A stretch of 64,000 bases of DNA from Roseobacter sp. HKCCD6576-2 (GTDB taxonomy: Bacteria > Pseudomonadota > Alphaproteobacteria > Rhodobacterales > Rhodobacteraceae): assembly GCF_013179285.1 (NCBI RefSeq), contig NZ_WVNW01000001.1, positions 310,001 to 374,000 on the forward strand. Reading direction: 5' to 3'. The notes below the pieces were generated by a model, which saw only the letters and a list, made by a program, of their open reading frames with translations, made no database searches and was not told the origin of the DNA. Below are positions 25,384 through 34,168 of the stretch, piece after piece (the stretch's first letter is position 1; every line of letters begins with the position of its first letter). Position numbers and translations under genes: made by a program.

Positions 25384-26115
25384 ATGTCGGCACATGCAAA
25401 AATCAGGCTTTATGTAGAGCACCCTTTGGGTCCTGGGCAAATGGTCCCTCTGTCGCGGGAGCAGGCGCATTACCTCTTTGGCGTGATGCGGCAGGCCGTT
25501 GGCGGGGCCGTTTTGCTGTTCAACGGGCGCGATGGCGAATGGCGGGCCGAGATCGCGGAGGCCGGCAAGCGGGGCGGTGTCTTGGCCTGTGTCGAGCAGA
25601 CCGCGCCATTGCAGATGCCGCCCGATCTCTGGTTGCTCTTTGCGCCGATCAAAAAGACGCGGACGGATTTCATCGTCGAAAAAGCCGCCGAGCTTGGTGC
25701 GGCCCGGATTTGCCCGGTGCAGACCGAGTTCACCAATGCCGAACGCATCCGCCAGGACCGGCTCCAGGCCCACGCGGTTGAGGCGGCGGAGCAGTGCGGT
25801 GGGACCTATGTGCCCGAGGTGGTGGGGTTGCAGAAACTGAGCGCCGTTTTGGCCGATTGGCTCGAGGATCGGCACCTGATCTTTGCGGATGAGGCGCTCG
25901 TTGGGGCGAAAGCCGCGCTTGAGCGTGCGCCAGATGGATCGAAATGGGCGATCCTGATCGGACCGGAGGGAGGCTTCAGCCCATCGGAGCGGGACCGTTT
26001 GCACGGCTTGCCCTATGTCACTCCAATCAGCCTCGGCCCGCGCATTCTCCGCGCCGATACAGCGGCCGTTGCGGCGCTTACCCTCTTCCAGGCCACGAAA
26101 GGCGATTGGGAATGA
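25384..26115 (+). CDS. rsmE: 16S rRNA m3U1498 methyltransferase
   Basis: 243 aa. An N-terminal PUA-like part (LSREQAHYLFGVMRQAVGGAVLLFNG, in segments) is followed by the SPOUT knot: APIKKTRTDFIVEKAAELGA, LIGPEGGFSPSE and SLGPRILRADTAAVAAL, the last two being RsmE signatures that form the SAM-binding trefoil. It methylates uridine 1498 of 16S rRNA. The stop overlaps the GNAT gene start (ATGA). Confidence 0.96.
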   Translation: MSAHAKIRLYVEHPLGPGQMVPLSREQAHYLFGVMRQAVGGAVLLFNGRDGEWRAEIAEAGKRGGVLACVEQTAPLQMPPDLWLLFAPIKKTRTDFIVEKAAELGAARICPVQTEFTNAERIRQDRLQAHAVEAAEQCGGTYVPEVVGLQKLSAVLADWLEDRHLIFADEALVGAKAALERAPDGSKWAILIGPEGGFSPSERDRLHGLPYVTPISLGPRILRADTAAVAALTLFQATKGDWE

Positions 26116-26951
26116 TCCCCGCAACGCTTGATGATCGGGAGGCGATTATTGTGTTTCTGGGCCAACATGTGATGACCGCCATGTTCCCGCTTTCTAACCT
26201 TTTGAGATACGGGATGGTAGGCGGACACCGCCATGCGATGCGGTTCTGGATTGCCCGGACAGGGGAGGAGATCACCGATCTTCTTGGTGTCAGTGAGAGT
26301 GGTATGGTGATGCCGCAAGGAACAAGCGCAGCACCTTGGACCGATGCGCGAACCCTGCTCCAAGACTTGCCGCTGGCCGGGTTTGTCGGCGCAAAAGATC
26401 AAGTGCGGCCCCTTTGCACCGCGTTAGGTCTCTCTGCGCAGCCGATGTCGATTGATGATGATGAGCCTCAATTCGCGCTTGATCTGAGCGATCTGCGGGT
26501 GCCTGACGGGCCGGGTGAACTGGTTCCGCTCTCCGACACGCACCGCCCATTTCTGTATGACTGGCGTGTGGCCTATGAGATCGAGGTGGTTGGCCGCTCC
26601 CCGGAGCGTGCCGAAGCCGAAGCAGAGGCGGCGATATCGGATTGGTTGGTGCAGGGCTCGCATGCCGTGTTGATCGACGATGGCGTGCCGCTGGCGCTGA
26701 CTGGCATCAACGCCTCGGCTCTGGATGTTGTGCAGGTCGGCGGGGTCTATACGCCACCGGAGTTGCGTGGTCGCGGCTATGCACGCCGGGCAGTGGCCTT
26801 GCACCTAGCTGGGTTGCGCGACGCTAGCCGGGCCTCCCGCGCAACGCTTTTCGCCGCCAGCGAGAGCGCCGCGCGGGCCTATATTGCAATCGGATTTGAA
26901 CGGATCGGGACGTTTTCAATCTGCCTTTTTGAGGAGCCGACCCATGTCTAG
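26112..26951 (+). CDS. GNAT-family N-acetyltransferase
   Basis: 279 aa from the ATG at 26112, overlapping the rsmE stop. The C-terminal ~90 residues form a GNAT fold with the acetyl-CoA pyrophosphate loop VYTPPELRGRGYARRAVALHL (in parts, V-x-T-P-x-x-R-G-x-G-Y-A), followed by the AARAYIAIGFERIGTF strand. The N-terminal ~130 residues are an extra domain seen in some two-domain GNAT proteins. Substrate unknown. Overlaps the next gene by eight bases. Confidence 0.85.
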   Translation: MIPATLDDREAIIVFLGQHVMTAMFPLSNLLRYGMVGGHRHAMRFWIARTGEEITDLLGVSESGMVMPQGTSAAPWTDARTLLQDLPLAGFVGAKDQVRPLCTALGLSAQPMSIDDDEPQFALDLSDLRVPDGPGELVPLSDTHRPFLYDWRVAYEIEVVGRSPERAEAEAEAAISDWLVQGSHAVLIDDGVPLALTGINASALDVVQVGGVYTPPELRGRGYARRAVALHLAGLRDASRASRATLFAASESAARAYIAIGFERIGTFSICLFEEPTHV

Positions 26952-27462
26952 CTTTCTCCGCCCCGAGGCACGTCGGACGCTCTATCGCTGGCGTGAGGTC
27001 TTGGCGGCCCTGGTCCTGGCCGCACTGGGCCTCTGGATCGCGCTGGATCACGGGCGGATCGTACCGGCATTCGGATGGGTTCTGGTGGTCGTGGCGGTGC
27101 CGATGGGGGCAATTGCCGTGCGCCGGATGCGGTTTGCAGGCTCGGGCGAGGGGCCGGGGGTTGTCGATCTGATTGAGGGGAAGGTCACCTATATGGGTCC
27201 CTATTACGGCGGCGCGGTCGCGCTGGATGAGTTGGAGGCCTTGTCGCTTCGCCGCGCTGGCGATGGGAAGACCTATTGGGTCTTGGCCGAAGTGGAACAG
27301 GTGCTGGTCATTCCCACGGATGCGAGCGGAGCAGATATATTGTTTGATGCTTTCACCCGGCTCGAGGGCCTCTCAACCCCGCATCTCTTGGCCAGCCTGC
27401 GCCGGACCGAACCCGGCACGATCACGCTTTGGCGAAAGGCCCCGCTCGCGGCCTTGACTTGA
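26944..27462 (+). CDS. Two-helix membrane protein of unknown function
   Basis: 172 aa from the ATG at 26944, which overlaps the end of the GNAT gene. Two hydrophobic helices (residues ~18-34 and ~38-56) precede a soluble C-terminal domain rich in beta-strand (VVDLIEGKVTYMGPYYGGAVALDELEALSL in parts). That topology, short TM pair plus small beta domain, recalls bacterial PH-like membrane proteins, but I do not recognise the family. It lies between GNAT and gshA in the same direction. Confidence 0.72.
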   Translation: MSSFLRPEARRTLYRWREVLAALVLAALGLWIALDHGRIVPAFGWVLVVVAVPMGAIAVRRMRFAGSGEGPGVVDLIEGKVTYMGPYYGGAVALDELEALSLRRAGDGKTYWVLAEVEQVLVIPTDASGADILFDAFTRLEGLSTPHLLASLRRTEPGTITLWRKAPLAALT

Positions 27463-27521
27463 CCAGGCCCGCGCGTCAGTCCTTGCCTTCACATATGCCC
27501 TGAACCCCGGAGCGAACCCCC

Positions 27522-28892
27522 ATGTCTATTCCCCAATCTGGCGGCGGCCCGATCGAGCGGCATGAGCAACTGGCCGAATACTTGGCCGATGGCTGCAAAC
27601 CCAAAGAAGATTGGCGGATTGGTACCGAACACGAGAAATTCGGCTATTGCAAAGACACGTTGAAGCCATTGCCTTATGAGGGCACGCGCTCGATCCAGGC
27701 GGTGTTGGAAGGGCTGCGCGACCGGTTTGGGTGGTCGCCGGTTTTGGAAGGCGGCCATATCATCGGGCTGGAGAAAGACGGCGCGAATGTGAGTTTGGAG
27801 CCAGGTGGGGCGTTGGAGCTTTCTGGCGCTCCGCTGGAGACGATCCATCAGACCTGTGACGAGGTGAACGATCACCTGCGTGAAGTGAAGGCCGTCGCCG
27901 ACCAAATCGGGGTTGGTTTCATCGGGTTGGGAGCCGCGCCGATCTGGACCCATGAGCAGATGCCGCTGATGCCCAAGGGGCGCTATAAGCTGATGGATGC
28001 CTATATGCAGAAGGTCGGCACGATGGGCACGGCGATGATGCGCCGGACCTGCACGGTTCAGGTCAATCTCGATTTCGGGTCCGAGGCCGATATGGTGCAA
28101 AAGCTGCGCGTTGCCCTCGCGTTACAGCCCGTCGCGACCGCGCTTTTTGCCAATTCACCGTTTTTCGAAGGCAAGGTGAATGGCCATAAAAGCTGGCGGT
28201 CGCGCGTTTGGCGCGATTTGGATGCCGACCGGACCGGCATGTTGCCTTTCGTGTTCGAAGATGGGTTCGGGTTCGAGGCCTGGGCGGATTACGCGCTCGA
28301 TGTGCCGATGTATTTTGTCTATCGCGACGGAAAATATGTCGATGCGCTCGGCATGTCCTTCCGCGATTTCTTGAAGGGTGAGCTGCCTGCGCTGCCCGGC
28401 GAAGTGCCGACACTCAGCGATTGGGCCGACCATCTGACCACGATTTTCCCCGAGGCGCGGCTGAAGAAATTCATCGAGATGCGCGGGGCTGATGGCGGGC
28501 CTTGGCGGCGGCTTTGCGCGCTTCCGGCGTTCTGGGTCGGGCTGACCTATGATCAAGGGGCGCTGGATGCGGCTTGGGATCTGGTCAAGGGCTGGGATGC
28601 GGAGACACGCGAGGCGCTTCGCGTCGCGGCCTCGGTCGATGGGCTACAAGCCGAGGTTGGCGCGATCAAAATGCATGATCTGGCGCGCGAGGTGCTGAGC
28701 ATTGCAGAGTCTGGGCTGGCGGCGCGGGGCTGCCCCGGCGCGGGCGGATTGATCCCGGACGAGACCCATTTCCTGAATGCGCTGAAAGAGAGTGTTGAAT
28801 TGGGTCAGGTCCCCGCCGATGAGCTTCTGGCGCATTATCATGGTGATTGGGGCGGAGACCTGACCCGGATTTACGGTGAATACAGCTATTAA
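27522..28892 (+). CDS. gshA: Glutamate-cysteine ligase, proteobacterial/plant type
   Basis: 456 aa, the length of the alphaproteobacterial/plant GCS2 class. Conserved segments include WRIGTEHEKFGY near residue 28, GANVSLEPGGALELSGAPLETIHQT (in parts), MRRTCTVQVNLDFGSEADMV and TANSPFFEGK-like ANSPFFEGKVNGHKSWRSRVW. It catalyses the first, rate-limiting step of glutathione synthesis in the cytoplasm. The plant-type enzyme is redox-regulated through cysteines; this is not assessed here. Its last bases overlap the convergent DUF805 gene. Confidence 0.95.
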   Translation: MSIPQSGGGPIERHEQLAEYLADGCKPKEDWRIGTEHEKFGYCKDTLKPLPYEGTRSIQAVLEGLRDRFGWSPVLEGGHIIGLEKDGANVSLEPGGALELSGAPLETIHQTCDEVNDHLREVKAVADQIGVGFIGLGAAPIWTHEQMPLMPKGRYKLMDAYMQKVGTMGTAMMRRTCTVQVNLDFGSEADMVQKLRVALALQPVATALFANSPFFEGKVNGHKSWRSRVWRDLDADRTGMLPFVFEDGFGFEAWADYALDVPMYFVYRDGKYVDALGMSFRDFLKGELPALPGEVPTLSDWADHLTTIFPEARLKKFIEMRGADGGPWRRLCALPAFWVGLTYDQGALDAAWDLVKGWDAETREALRVAASVDGLQAEVGAIKMHDLAREVLSIAESGLAARGCPGAGGLIPDETHFLNALKESVELGQVPADELLAHYHGDWGGDLTRIYGEYSY

Positions 28893-29275
28893 TCCCCGGT
28901 GATCGGGTTCGGGCCGTGTTCGTTACTGCCGTCTTGGCTGGGCTGGATATACCAGTAGATCAGGATCAAAGCGCCGATCAGCGGGATAAAGGCAATCAGC
29001 AGCCACCAGCCGGACCGGCCAATGTCATGCAACCGCCGCGCACCGACCGTGATGCTGGGCAGCAGAACGGCGAGGGAGTAGATCACCCCGAGCACGCTGT
29101 TCGTCATGCCGGTTTCCATCGAGACACCGAATATCGCCCGATCGATGATGCTTAAAATGATACTGACCACGATATTGAAGAGAACGAACCACCAAAGCTC
29201 GGCCCGGCGGGCCCGGCCAGAGAAGGTGGCATATTTTTCGAGAAGAACCGTACGAACGGCCGTTTGAAAATTCAT
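28889..29275 (-). CDS. DUF805 membrane protein
   Basis: 128 aa, three to four hydrophobic segments. The N-terminus FSGRARRAELWWFVLFN is the DUF805 signature (F-x-G-R-x-x-R-x-E-x-W), and the middle contains TVGARRLHDIGRSGWWLLI, also diagnostic. Function of the family is unknown. It is convergent with gshA and overlaps it by four bases at the 3' ends. A 55-base gap separates it from plsY on the same strand. Confidence 0.9.
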   Translation of the reverse strand: MNFQTAVRTVLLEKYATFSGRARRAELWWFVLFNIVVSIILSIIDRAIFGVSMETGMTNSVLGVIYSLAVLLPSITVGARRLHDIGRSGWWLLIAFIPLIGALILIYWYIQPSQDGSNEHGPNPITGD

Positions 29276-29330
29276 GATGACCTCACGTCTAATTTGTGAT
29301 GTCCGATAGGATAAACCAACTGCGCCGAAA

Positions 29331-29936
29331 TTACTTGCCTATTCTTGGCTCGCTGCCATCGCGAATACGTTCGATGTTTTTTTGATGCCGAACGAGGATC
29401 AGCGCTGCCAATGCGACTGTTACGATGCTGGCCTCAGGCATCCCAAGAAGCGTCATCCAGACCGGAGTCAAAACGGCGGCCACCAGAGCTGAGAGAGAGG
29501 AAATCCGGCTAATCGCGGCGGTTACGAGCCAAGTCAGGCAGGCGGCGATGCCTGCGGGCCAGAAGAGGGCCAGGAGCGTGCCGAGGAATGTGGCCACGCC
29601 CTTGCCGCCCTTGAAACCCAGGAAGACCGGGAAGCAATGGCCGAGAAAGGCCATGAACCCGGCGATCTGCGCCGCGTCATCTGCGAAGAGCGCGCGGGCA
29701 AGCAGAACGGCAATGCCACCTTTGCCAGCGTCTAAGATCAGCGTCAGAAAGGCCGCCAGCTTGTTGCCGGTTCGCAGCACATTGGTGGCACCGATATTGC
29801 CCGAGCCGATTTGCCGGATATCACCGAGGCCGAAAAGCCGGGCGATCACCAGGCCGAACGGCACCGAGCCAAGCAGATAGGCCGCAATCGCGACCAGAGC
29901 GAGCGTCGCGCCAGCGGTTTCAATCGCCGGGATCAT
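29331..29936 (-). CDS. plsY: Acyl-phosphate:glycerol-3-phosphate acyltransferase
   Basis: 201 aa with five hydrophobic segments. The three PlsY motifs are present: GSVPFGLVIARLFG and IRQIGSGNIGATNVLR (motif 1), FKGGKGVATFLG (motif 2), and HQKNIERI near the C-terminus (motif 3). It transfers the acyl group from acyl-phosphate to glycerol-3-phosphate in the inner membrane. The start overlaps the stop of the upstream dihydroorotase homologue by four bases, the same arrangement as in the rest of this operon. Confidence 0.95.
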   Translation of the reverse strand: MIPAIETAGATLALVAIAAYLLGSVPFGLVIARLFGLGDIRQIGSGNIGATNVLRTGNKLAAFLTLILDAGKGGIAVLLARALFADDAAQIAGFMAFLGHCFPVFLGFKGGKGVATFLGTLLALFWPAGIAACLTWLVTAAISRISSLSALVAAVLTPVWMTLLGMPEASIVTVALAALILVRHQKNIERIRDGSEPRIGK

Positions 29937-31207
29937 GCTGCGCCTCGGTCATAAACCATTTCACCGCCGACAAAGGTTTGCTCGACCTTGCCTTGCATGC
30001 GCTGCCCATCAAAGGGGGTGTTCTTGGATTTCGACCTGAGCGTGAAGCGGTCCAAGACAAAAGGCGCATCGGGGTCAAACAAGACCAAATCGGCGGGCGC
30101 GCCTTTGGCCAAACGGCCACCCGGCAGCCCCAACCGGCGAGCTGGGTTCAAGGACATGGCGCGGAACAGTTCTGGAAGGGTCAGTTGTTCCGCATGATAG
30201 AGGCGAAGCGCGGCGGGCAGGAGCGTCTCCAAGCCCACGGCCCCCGAGGCGGCGGCTTCGTAAGGCAGGCGTTTGCTTTCTTCATCCTGAGGTGTGTGCA
30301 TGGAGCAAATCACATCAATGATGCCGTCGCGCACGGCCTCAACCATCGCCATCCGATCTTCCTCTGATCGAAGCGGCGGTTTGACCTTAAAGAAGGTTCG
30401 ATAATCGGCCACGTCCAGCTCGTTCAAGGTCAGATGGTGGATCGAAACGCCTGCGGTGACATCAAGGCCAGCGGCTTTCGCTCGGATGAGCGCGGGCAGC
30501 GCGGCGGTCGTGCTGATCTGATCGGCGTGATAGCGTGGGCCGGTCATCTCGACCAAGGCGAGGTCCCGCTCCAACCCGATCCGCTCAGCCATGGGCGAGA
30601 CGGCGGGCAGACCGCGGAGTGAGGCGAATTTGCCGGAAGTCACGGCCGCGCCCGCGCTCAGGCCCGGGTCCTGCGGATGCGCCACGATCAGCGCCCCAAG
30701 AGACCGGGCATAGGTCATGCACCGGCTCAGAACTTTGATGTCGGTCGTGACCCGGTCGCCATCGGTAAAGGCAACAGCGCCCGCATCGAGCAGAAAGCCA
30801 AGCTCCGTCATCTCGCGACCGTCGCGGGCCTTGGTCAGCGCCGCCATCGGGCGGAAGCGCACCGGTGCCGCCTCTTGCCCACGCCTGCGGACGAAATCGA
30901 GCACTTCGGGCGTGTCGATTGGCGTTGTGGTGTCGGGGCGGGTTACGATTGTTGTCACCCCGCCGGCTGCGGCCGCCGCGCCTGCGGTTCGGAAGCTCTC
31001 CTTGTGCCGCTCCCCGGGTTCGCCCACCTTCACACCCAGATCGATGATCCCGGGTGCCAAGCAAAGCCCGCCGCAATCGGTGCCGCCGGAACGGTCGCCC
31101 TCGCCGATCTCGGCGATCGCGCCATCTTCGATCCGCAGCCAGCCAAGTGTGTCCGATCCACTCTCCGGATCGATCAATCGCGCGTTGTGCAAGAGCGCGT
31201 TGGTCAT
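29933..31207 (-). CDS. Dihydroorotase homologue lacking key catalytic residues (PyrC'-type)
   Basis: 424 aa, whole amidohydrolase barrel. The usual DLHVHLREPG metal site reads DLGVKVGEPG (residues 56-65), so both zinc-binding histidines and the substrate Arg are gone. The catalytic Asp in the canonical TDHAPH is Met303 in SMHTPQ. His177 and the IHH pair near 257 remain. Pseudomonads have an inactive dihydroorotase (PyrC') that assembles with PyrB and is needed for aspartate transcarbamoylase; the same role is likely here because pyrB lies two genes upstream in one coupled operon. A separate active PyrC should exist elsewhere. Confidence 0.88.
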   Translation of the reverse strand: MTNALLHNARLIDPESGSDTLGWLRIEDGAIAEIGEGDRSGGTDCGGLCLAPGIIDLGVKVGEPGERHKESFRTAGAAAAAGGVTTIVTRPDTTTPIDTPEVLDFVRRRGQEAAPVRFRPMAALTKARDGREMTELGFLLDAGAVAFTDGDRVTTDIKVLSRCMTYARSLGALIVAHPQDPGLSAGAAVTSGKFASLRGLPAVSPMAERIGLERDLALVEMTGPRYHADQISTTAALPALIRAKAAGLDVTAGVSIHHLTLNELDVADYRTFFKVKPPLRSEEDRMAMVEAVRDGIIDVICSMHTPQDEESKRLPYEAAASGAVGLETLLPAALRLYHAEQLTLPELFRAMSLNPARRLGLPGGRLAKGAPADLVLFDPDAPFVLDRFTLRSKSKNTPFDGQRMQGKVEQTFVGGEMVYDRGAA

Positions 31208-31671
31208 GGCGTCGTCTCCGGCTCTGCGCCGCGCGCGGCGTCGATCTGGGCAATCACGGCGGCGGTATCGGCTTGGTACTTGAGCAAATGTTTGTCGCCG
31301 CCGCTGGTGACGATCTGCACCGCGCTAAACAGGCTGCGCGCCAGGGTGATTTGATCAAGCGGAATCGACCGGGTGCCGGGGCCGAGCAGGCGGTGATTGG
31401 TCAAATCCCATCGGGCGGCCACCTCGTCGCTGGCCAGATAGAAAGCCCGCACAGCAATCGCGGCCAGACCACCGACGGCACCTGTCCAGATATGCGCATT
31501 CCCGAGGGCGGCCAGAACGCCCATGCCAAGCGCCATGGCAGCCGCCGCCATCCAGGCATGAGCACGCCAGTAGGTGGTTTTATCTCCGGTGAAGCTGGTG
31601 ATGACCTCCTCGCCAGGGTTCAGTTCGGAGGTTGGTGCCATCGGTGTATGTGTTTGCATCGCGTTGCTCAT
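31204..31671 (-). CDS. Membrane protein of unknown function inside the pyrB-plsY operon
   Basis: 155 aa from the ATG at 31671, overlapping the stop of the preceding gene. The N-terminal ~35 residues are polar (NPGEEVITSFTGDKTTYWRAH), followed by two hydrophobic segments (~40-57 and ~62-80) and a soluble part with WDLTNHRLLGPGTRSIPLDQI, a pattern seen in bacterial PH-like domains (N-x-R-x-x-x ... I-x-L-x-x-I). It may bind lipid or protein at the inner membrane. Four-base overlaps at both ends indicate translational coupling. Confidence 0.72.
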   Translation of the reverse strand: MSNAMQTHTPMAPTSELNPGEEVITSFTGDKTTYWRAHAWMAAAAMALGMGVLAALGNAHIWTGAVGGLAAIAVRAFYLASDEVAARWDLTNHRLLGPGTRSIPLDQITLARSLFSAVQIVTSGGDKHLLKYQADTAAVIAQIDAARGAEPETTP

Positions 31672-32180
31672 CTCAACCACCAGATCAAAAGCACCAGAAC
31701 AAACACGAGGATTAGGCCGATCCCGACCGGTGGGATGCGAAAACCGGCTCCATTGGGCGCGGGTGTCGGCTCAGCTGAGCGTGTCGGCGCCACATCGGCA
31801 TGTGGCAAATCCGCGGAATGATCTGGCTCTGCCATCGAGAGGGATGCGATCAAAGTCGCCTCTGCGCCGGGTGATGGCTCTGCATCGACAGCAGAAGAGG
31901 GCACCAGCAAAACGGAGCCTTCCAGAACGTCGAGGCGCTTGATGGCCTCTTCTAGGGCGGCCTCGTCCACATCAAAGGCGGCCATCACATAGGCGCTCAG
32001 CGACAGCCCGGCCAAGTCCGCCACGGGGAACAGTTCTACCTGATCGGTTTGGAGGGTGCCCACACCCAGCCATGCCGCCAAATCCGGAAGGTCTGGCGTC
32101 TCGCCCTGTTGCCGCGTCAGATGCGTGTGGCGCATCTCAAGCGGCAGGTTCAGTGCCAGAACATGCAGCACCACGGTCAC
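31668..32180 (-). CDS. Tail-anchored membrane protein of unknown function next to pyrB
   Basis: 170 aa from a GTG at 32180 that overlaps the pyrB stop (GTGA). The N-terminal ~90 residues look like a compact domain ([31 protein letters not shown] in parts), then a Pro/Ala-rich linker, and a single C-terminal helix ([16 protein letters not shown]) ending the protein. Such a layout suits a C-terminally anchored inner-membrane protein. No family recognised. Its fixed place between pyrB and the pyrC' homologue suggests a partner role, but that is inference. Confidence 0.7.
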   Translation of the reverse strand: MTVVLHVLALNLPLEMRHTHLTRQQGETPDLPDLAAWLGVGTLQTDQVELFPVADLAGLSLSAYVMAAFDVDEAALEEAIKRLDVLEGSVLLVPSSAVDAEPSPGAEATLIASLSMAEPDHSADLPHADVAPTRSAEPTPAPNGAGFRIPPVGIGLILVFVLVLLIWWLR

Positions 32181-33133
32181 ACCATCACCCCTTGGGGTTC
32201 ACGGGCGGCGCGGAGGTTTTGCGCCAGCAAATCCATGGCCGCCATGCGCACGGCCACGCCCATCTCTACCTGTTCCTGAATGACCGAGCGGTTGATGTCA
32301 TCGGCCAGGGTGCCGTCGATTTCCACACCGCGGTTCATCGGACCCGGATGCATGACAATCGCATCGTCTTTCGCCGCAGAGAGTTTCTCCGCGTCGAGCC
32401 CAAAGCGATGATAGTATTCGCGCTCCGACGGGATAAACGCGCCATCCATCCGCTCTTTTTGCAGCCGGAGCATCATCACGACGTCGCAACCTTCAAGCCC
32501 CGCATCCATATCGTCATAGACCTCAACACCCCAATCGGCGACGCCTGAGGGCATCAGAGTCGGCGGACCGATCAACCGGATGCGGTTCTCCAACTTGCCA
32601 AGCAGCAGGATATTGGAGCGGGCGACGCGGGAATGCGCGATGTCACCGCAGATCGCGATGTTGAGGCGGTGCAGCCGTCCTTTGGCCCGGCGGATGGTCA
32701 GGGCATCGAGCAGCGCTTGGGTCGGGTGCTCATGCCGCCCGTCCCCGGCGTTCAGAACCGCGCAATTCACCTTATCGGCGAGCAGGTTCACCGCGCCGGA
32801 ATGTGGATGACGCACGACCAACAAATCGGGATGCATCGCGTTCAGCGTGAGCGCCGTGTCGATTAGCGTTTCGCCCTTTTTCAGCGAACTTGCAGCCATC
32901 GCCATGTTCATCACATCGGCGCCAAGCCGTTTGCCCGCGATCTCAAAACTCGCCTGGGTGCGGGTCGAGGCCTCGAAGAACATGTTGATCTGGGTCAGCC
33001 CGGTCAGCGCGTCGCCATGCTTCTGCGTGCCGCGCTCCATTTCGGCATAGCGGTCGGCCAGATCGAGGATCGTGGTGATCTCCTCCGGATGCAGAGGTTC
33101 GATCCCAAGCAGATGGTTTTGGCGGAACGTCAT
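32177..33133 (-). CDS. pyrB: Aspartate carbamoyltransferase catalytic subunit
   Basis: 318 aa from the ATG at 33133, preceded by GAGGG; longer in-frame starts add non-family sequence. The carbamoyl-phosphate loop [13 protein letters not shown] (~residues 50-62), the 80s-loop Ser-Leu-Lys-Lys ([13 protein letters not shown]), the [14 protein letters not shown] motif and the [13 protein letters not shown]-terminal motif are all intact. It makes N-carbamoyl-aspartate in pyrimidine synthesis. First gene of a five-gene coupled operon with a degenerate dihydroorotase. Confidence 0.96.
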   Translation of the reverse strand: MTFRQNHLLGIEPLHPEEITTILDLADRYAEMERGTQKHGDALTGLTQINMFFEASTRTQASFEIAGKRLGADVMNMAMAASSLKKGETLIDTALTLNAMHPDLLVVRHPHSGAVNLLADKVNCAVLNAGDGRHEHPTQALLDALTIRRAKGRLHRLNIAICGDIAHSRVARSNILLLGKLENRIRLIGPPTLMPSGVADWGVEVYDDMDAGLEGCDVVMMLRLQKERMDGAFIPSEREYYHRFGLDAEKLSAAKDDAIVMHPGPMNRGVEIDGTLADDINRSVIQEQVEMGVAVRMAAMDLLAQNLRAAREPQGVMV

Positions 33134-33295
33134 CGAACCCTCGCTCTGACTGCGCCGCTTATAGGCAGGCGCGCGGCCCCGGGCAAGCGTCTGGGCCGTC
33201 GCATTTGTCGGATCACTGGCCATGCGTCGAATGACGGCATTTCGGACCACCCAATAGCCATTTACCTCGGTCGCCAGCAGGCCTAGCTTGGCACC

Positions 33296-34084
33296 ATGGA
33301 TCAGGCTCTGGATTTTCATTCGGCAAAGGCGCTCTTGGAGTGGCAGGTGGAGCTGGGCGCGGATGAAGCGATCGGAGATCTACCGCTCAACCGCTTTGAG
33401 TTGGCCGAAGCCGCGCCGAAGCCATCTGCCAAACCGGTGCCGACGCCAGCCGCTGCTCCGAAACCTATCGCGGCGGAGGCCGATGTTGTGGCTGAGGCAC
33501 GCCAGATGGCGGGTGCCGCAGACGATTTGGATGCGTTGAAAGCAGCGATGGCGGCCTATCCACATTGCGAGTTGCAACGCGGCGCGCGGAACTTGGTTTT
33601 CTCAGATGGCGTGCCCGGTGCGCGGGTCATGATCATCGGTGAAGCCCCCGGGCGCGATGAAGACATACAAGGCAAGCCCTTTGTTGGCCGCGCGGGGCAA
33701 CTTCTCGACAAGATGTTCGATGCCATTGGGATGGGGCGCGACCGAGACGGAGACAACGCGCTTTACATCACCAATATCCTGCCCTGGCGTCCGCCGCAGA
33801 ACCGCGACCCTAGTGCAGAAGAAATGGCGATGATGCTGCCCTTCGTGAAACGGCATGTGGAACTCGCCGCACCAGAGGTTTTGGTGCTGATGGGCAATAT
33901 CTCCTGCCTCGGCATTCTGGGTCGCAAAGGTATCACACGGATGCGCGGGCACTGGACCGAAGGGTTGGGCAAGCCGGTTCTGCCGATGTTCCACCCGGCC
34001 TATCTGCTGCGAAACCCGATCATGAAGCGCGAGACCTGGGCGGATTTGCTGAGCCTCCAGGCGCGGCTGGGCGGCGGAGGATGA
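33296..34084 (+). CDS. Uracil-DNA glycosylase, family 4-like, without the usual Fe-S cysteines
   Basis: 262 aa. The catalytic motif [23 protein letters not shown] (in parts, ~115-137) and the C-terminal [11 protein letters not shown] identify a family-4/5-type UDG. Canonical family 4 enzymes hold a 4Fe-4S cluster with four Cys. Here only Cys91 (PHCEL) of the first pair remains, Trp164 in [10 protein letters not shown] sits where the third Cys is expected, and no fourth is seen. The N-terminal ~75 residues are a Pro/Ala-rich extension. It should remove uracil from DNA; the cluster is probably absent. Confidence 0.86.
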   Translation: MDQALDFHSAKALLEWQVELGADEAIGDLPLNRFELAEAAPKPSAKPVPTPAAAPKPIAAEADVVAEARQMAGAADDLDALKAAMAAYPHCELQRGARNLVFSDGVPGARVMIIGEAPGRDEDIQGKPFVGRAGQLLDKMFDAIGMGRDRDGDNALYITNILPWRPPQNRDPSAEEMAMMLPFVKRHVELAAPEVLVLMGNISCLGILGRKGITRMRGHWTEGLGKPVLPMFHPAYLLRNPIMKRETWADLLSLQARLGGGG

Positions 34085-34168
34085 TACACCTGCTCATTGT
34101 TCTAAGTGGGCACGCCGAGACATAGGCGCCCCAATCTTCCAGAAATAACCCCCGTTTTGAGGTCACCC

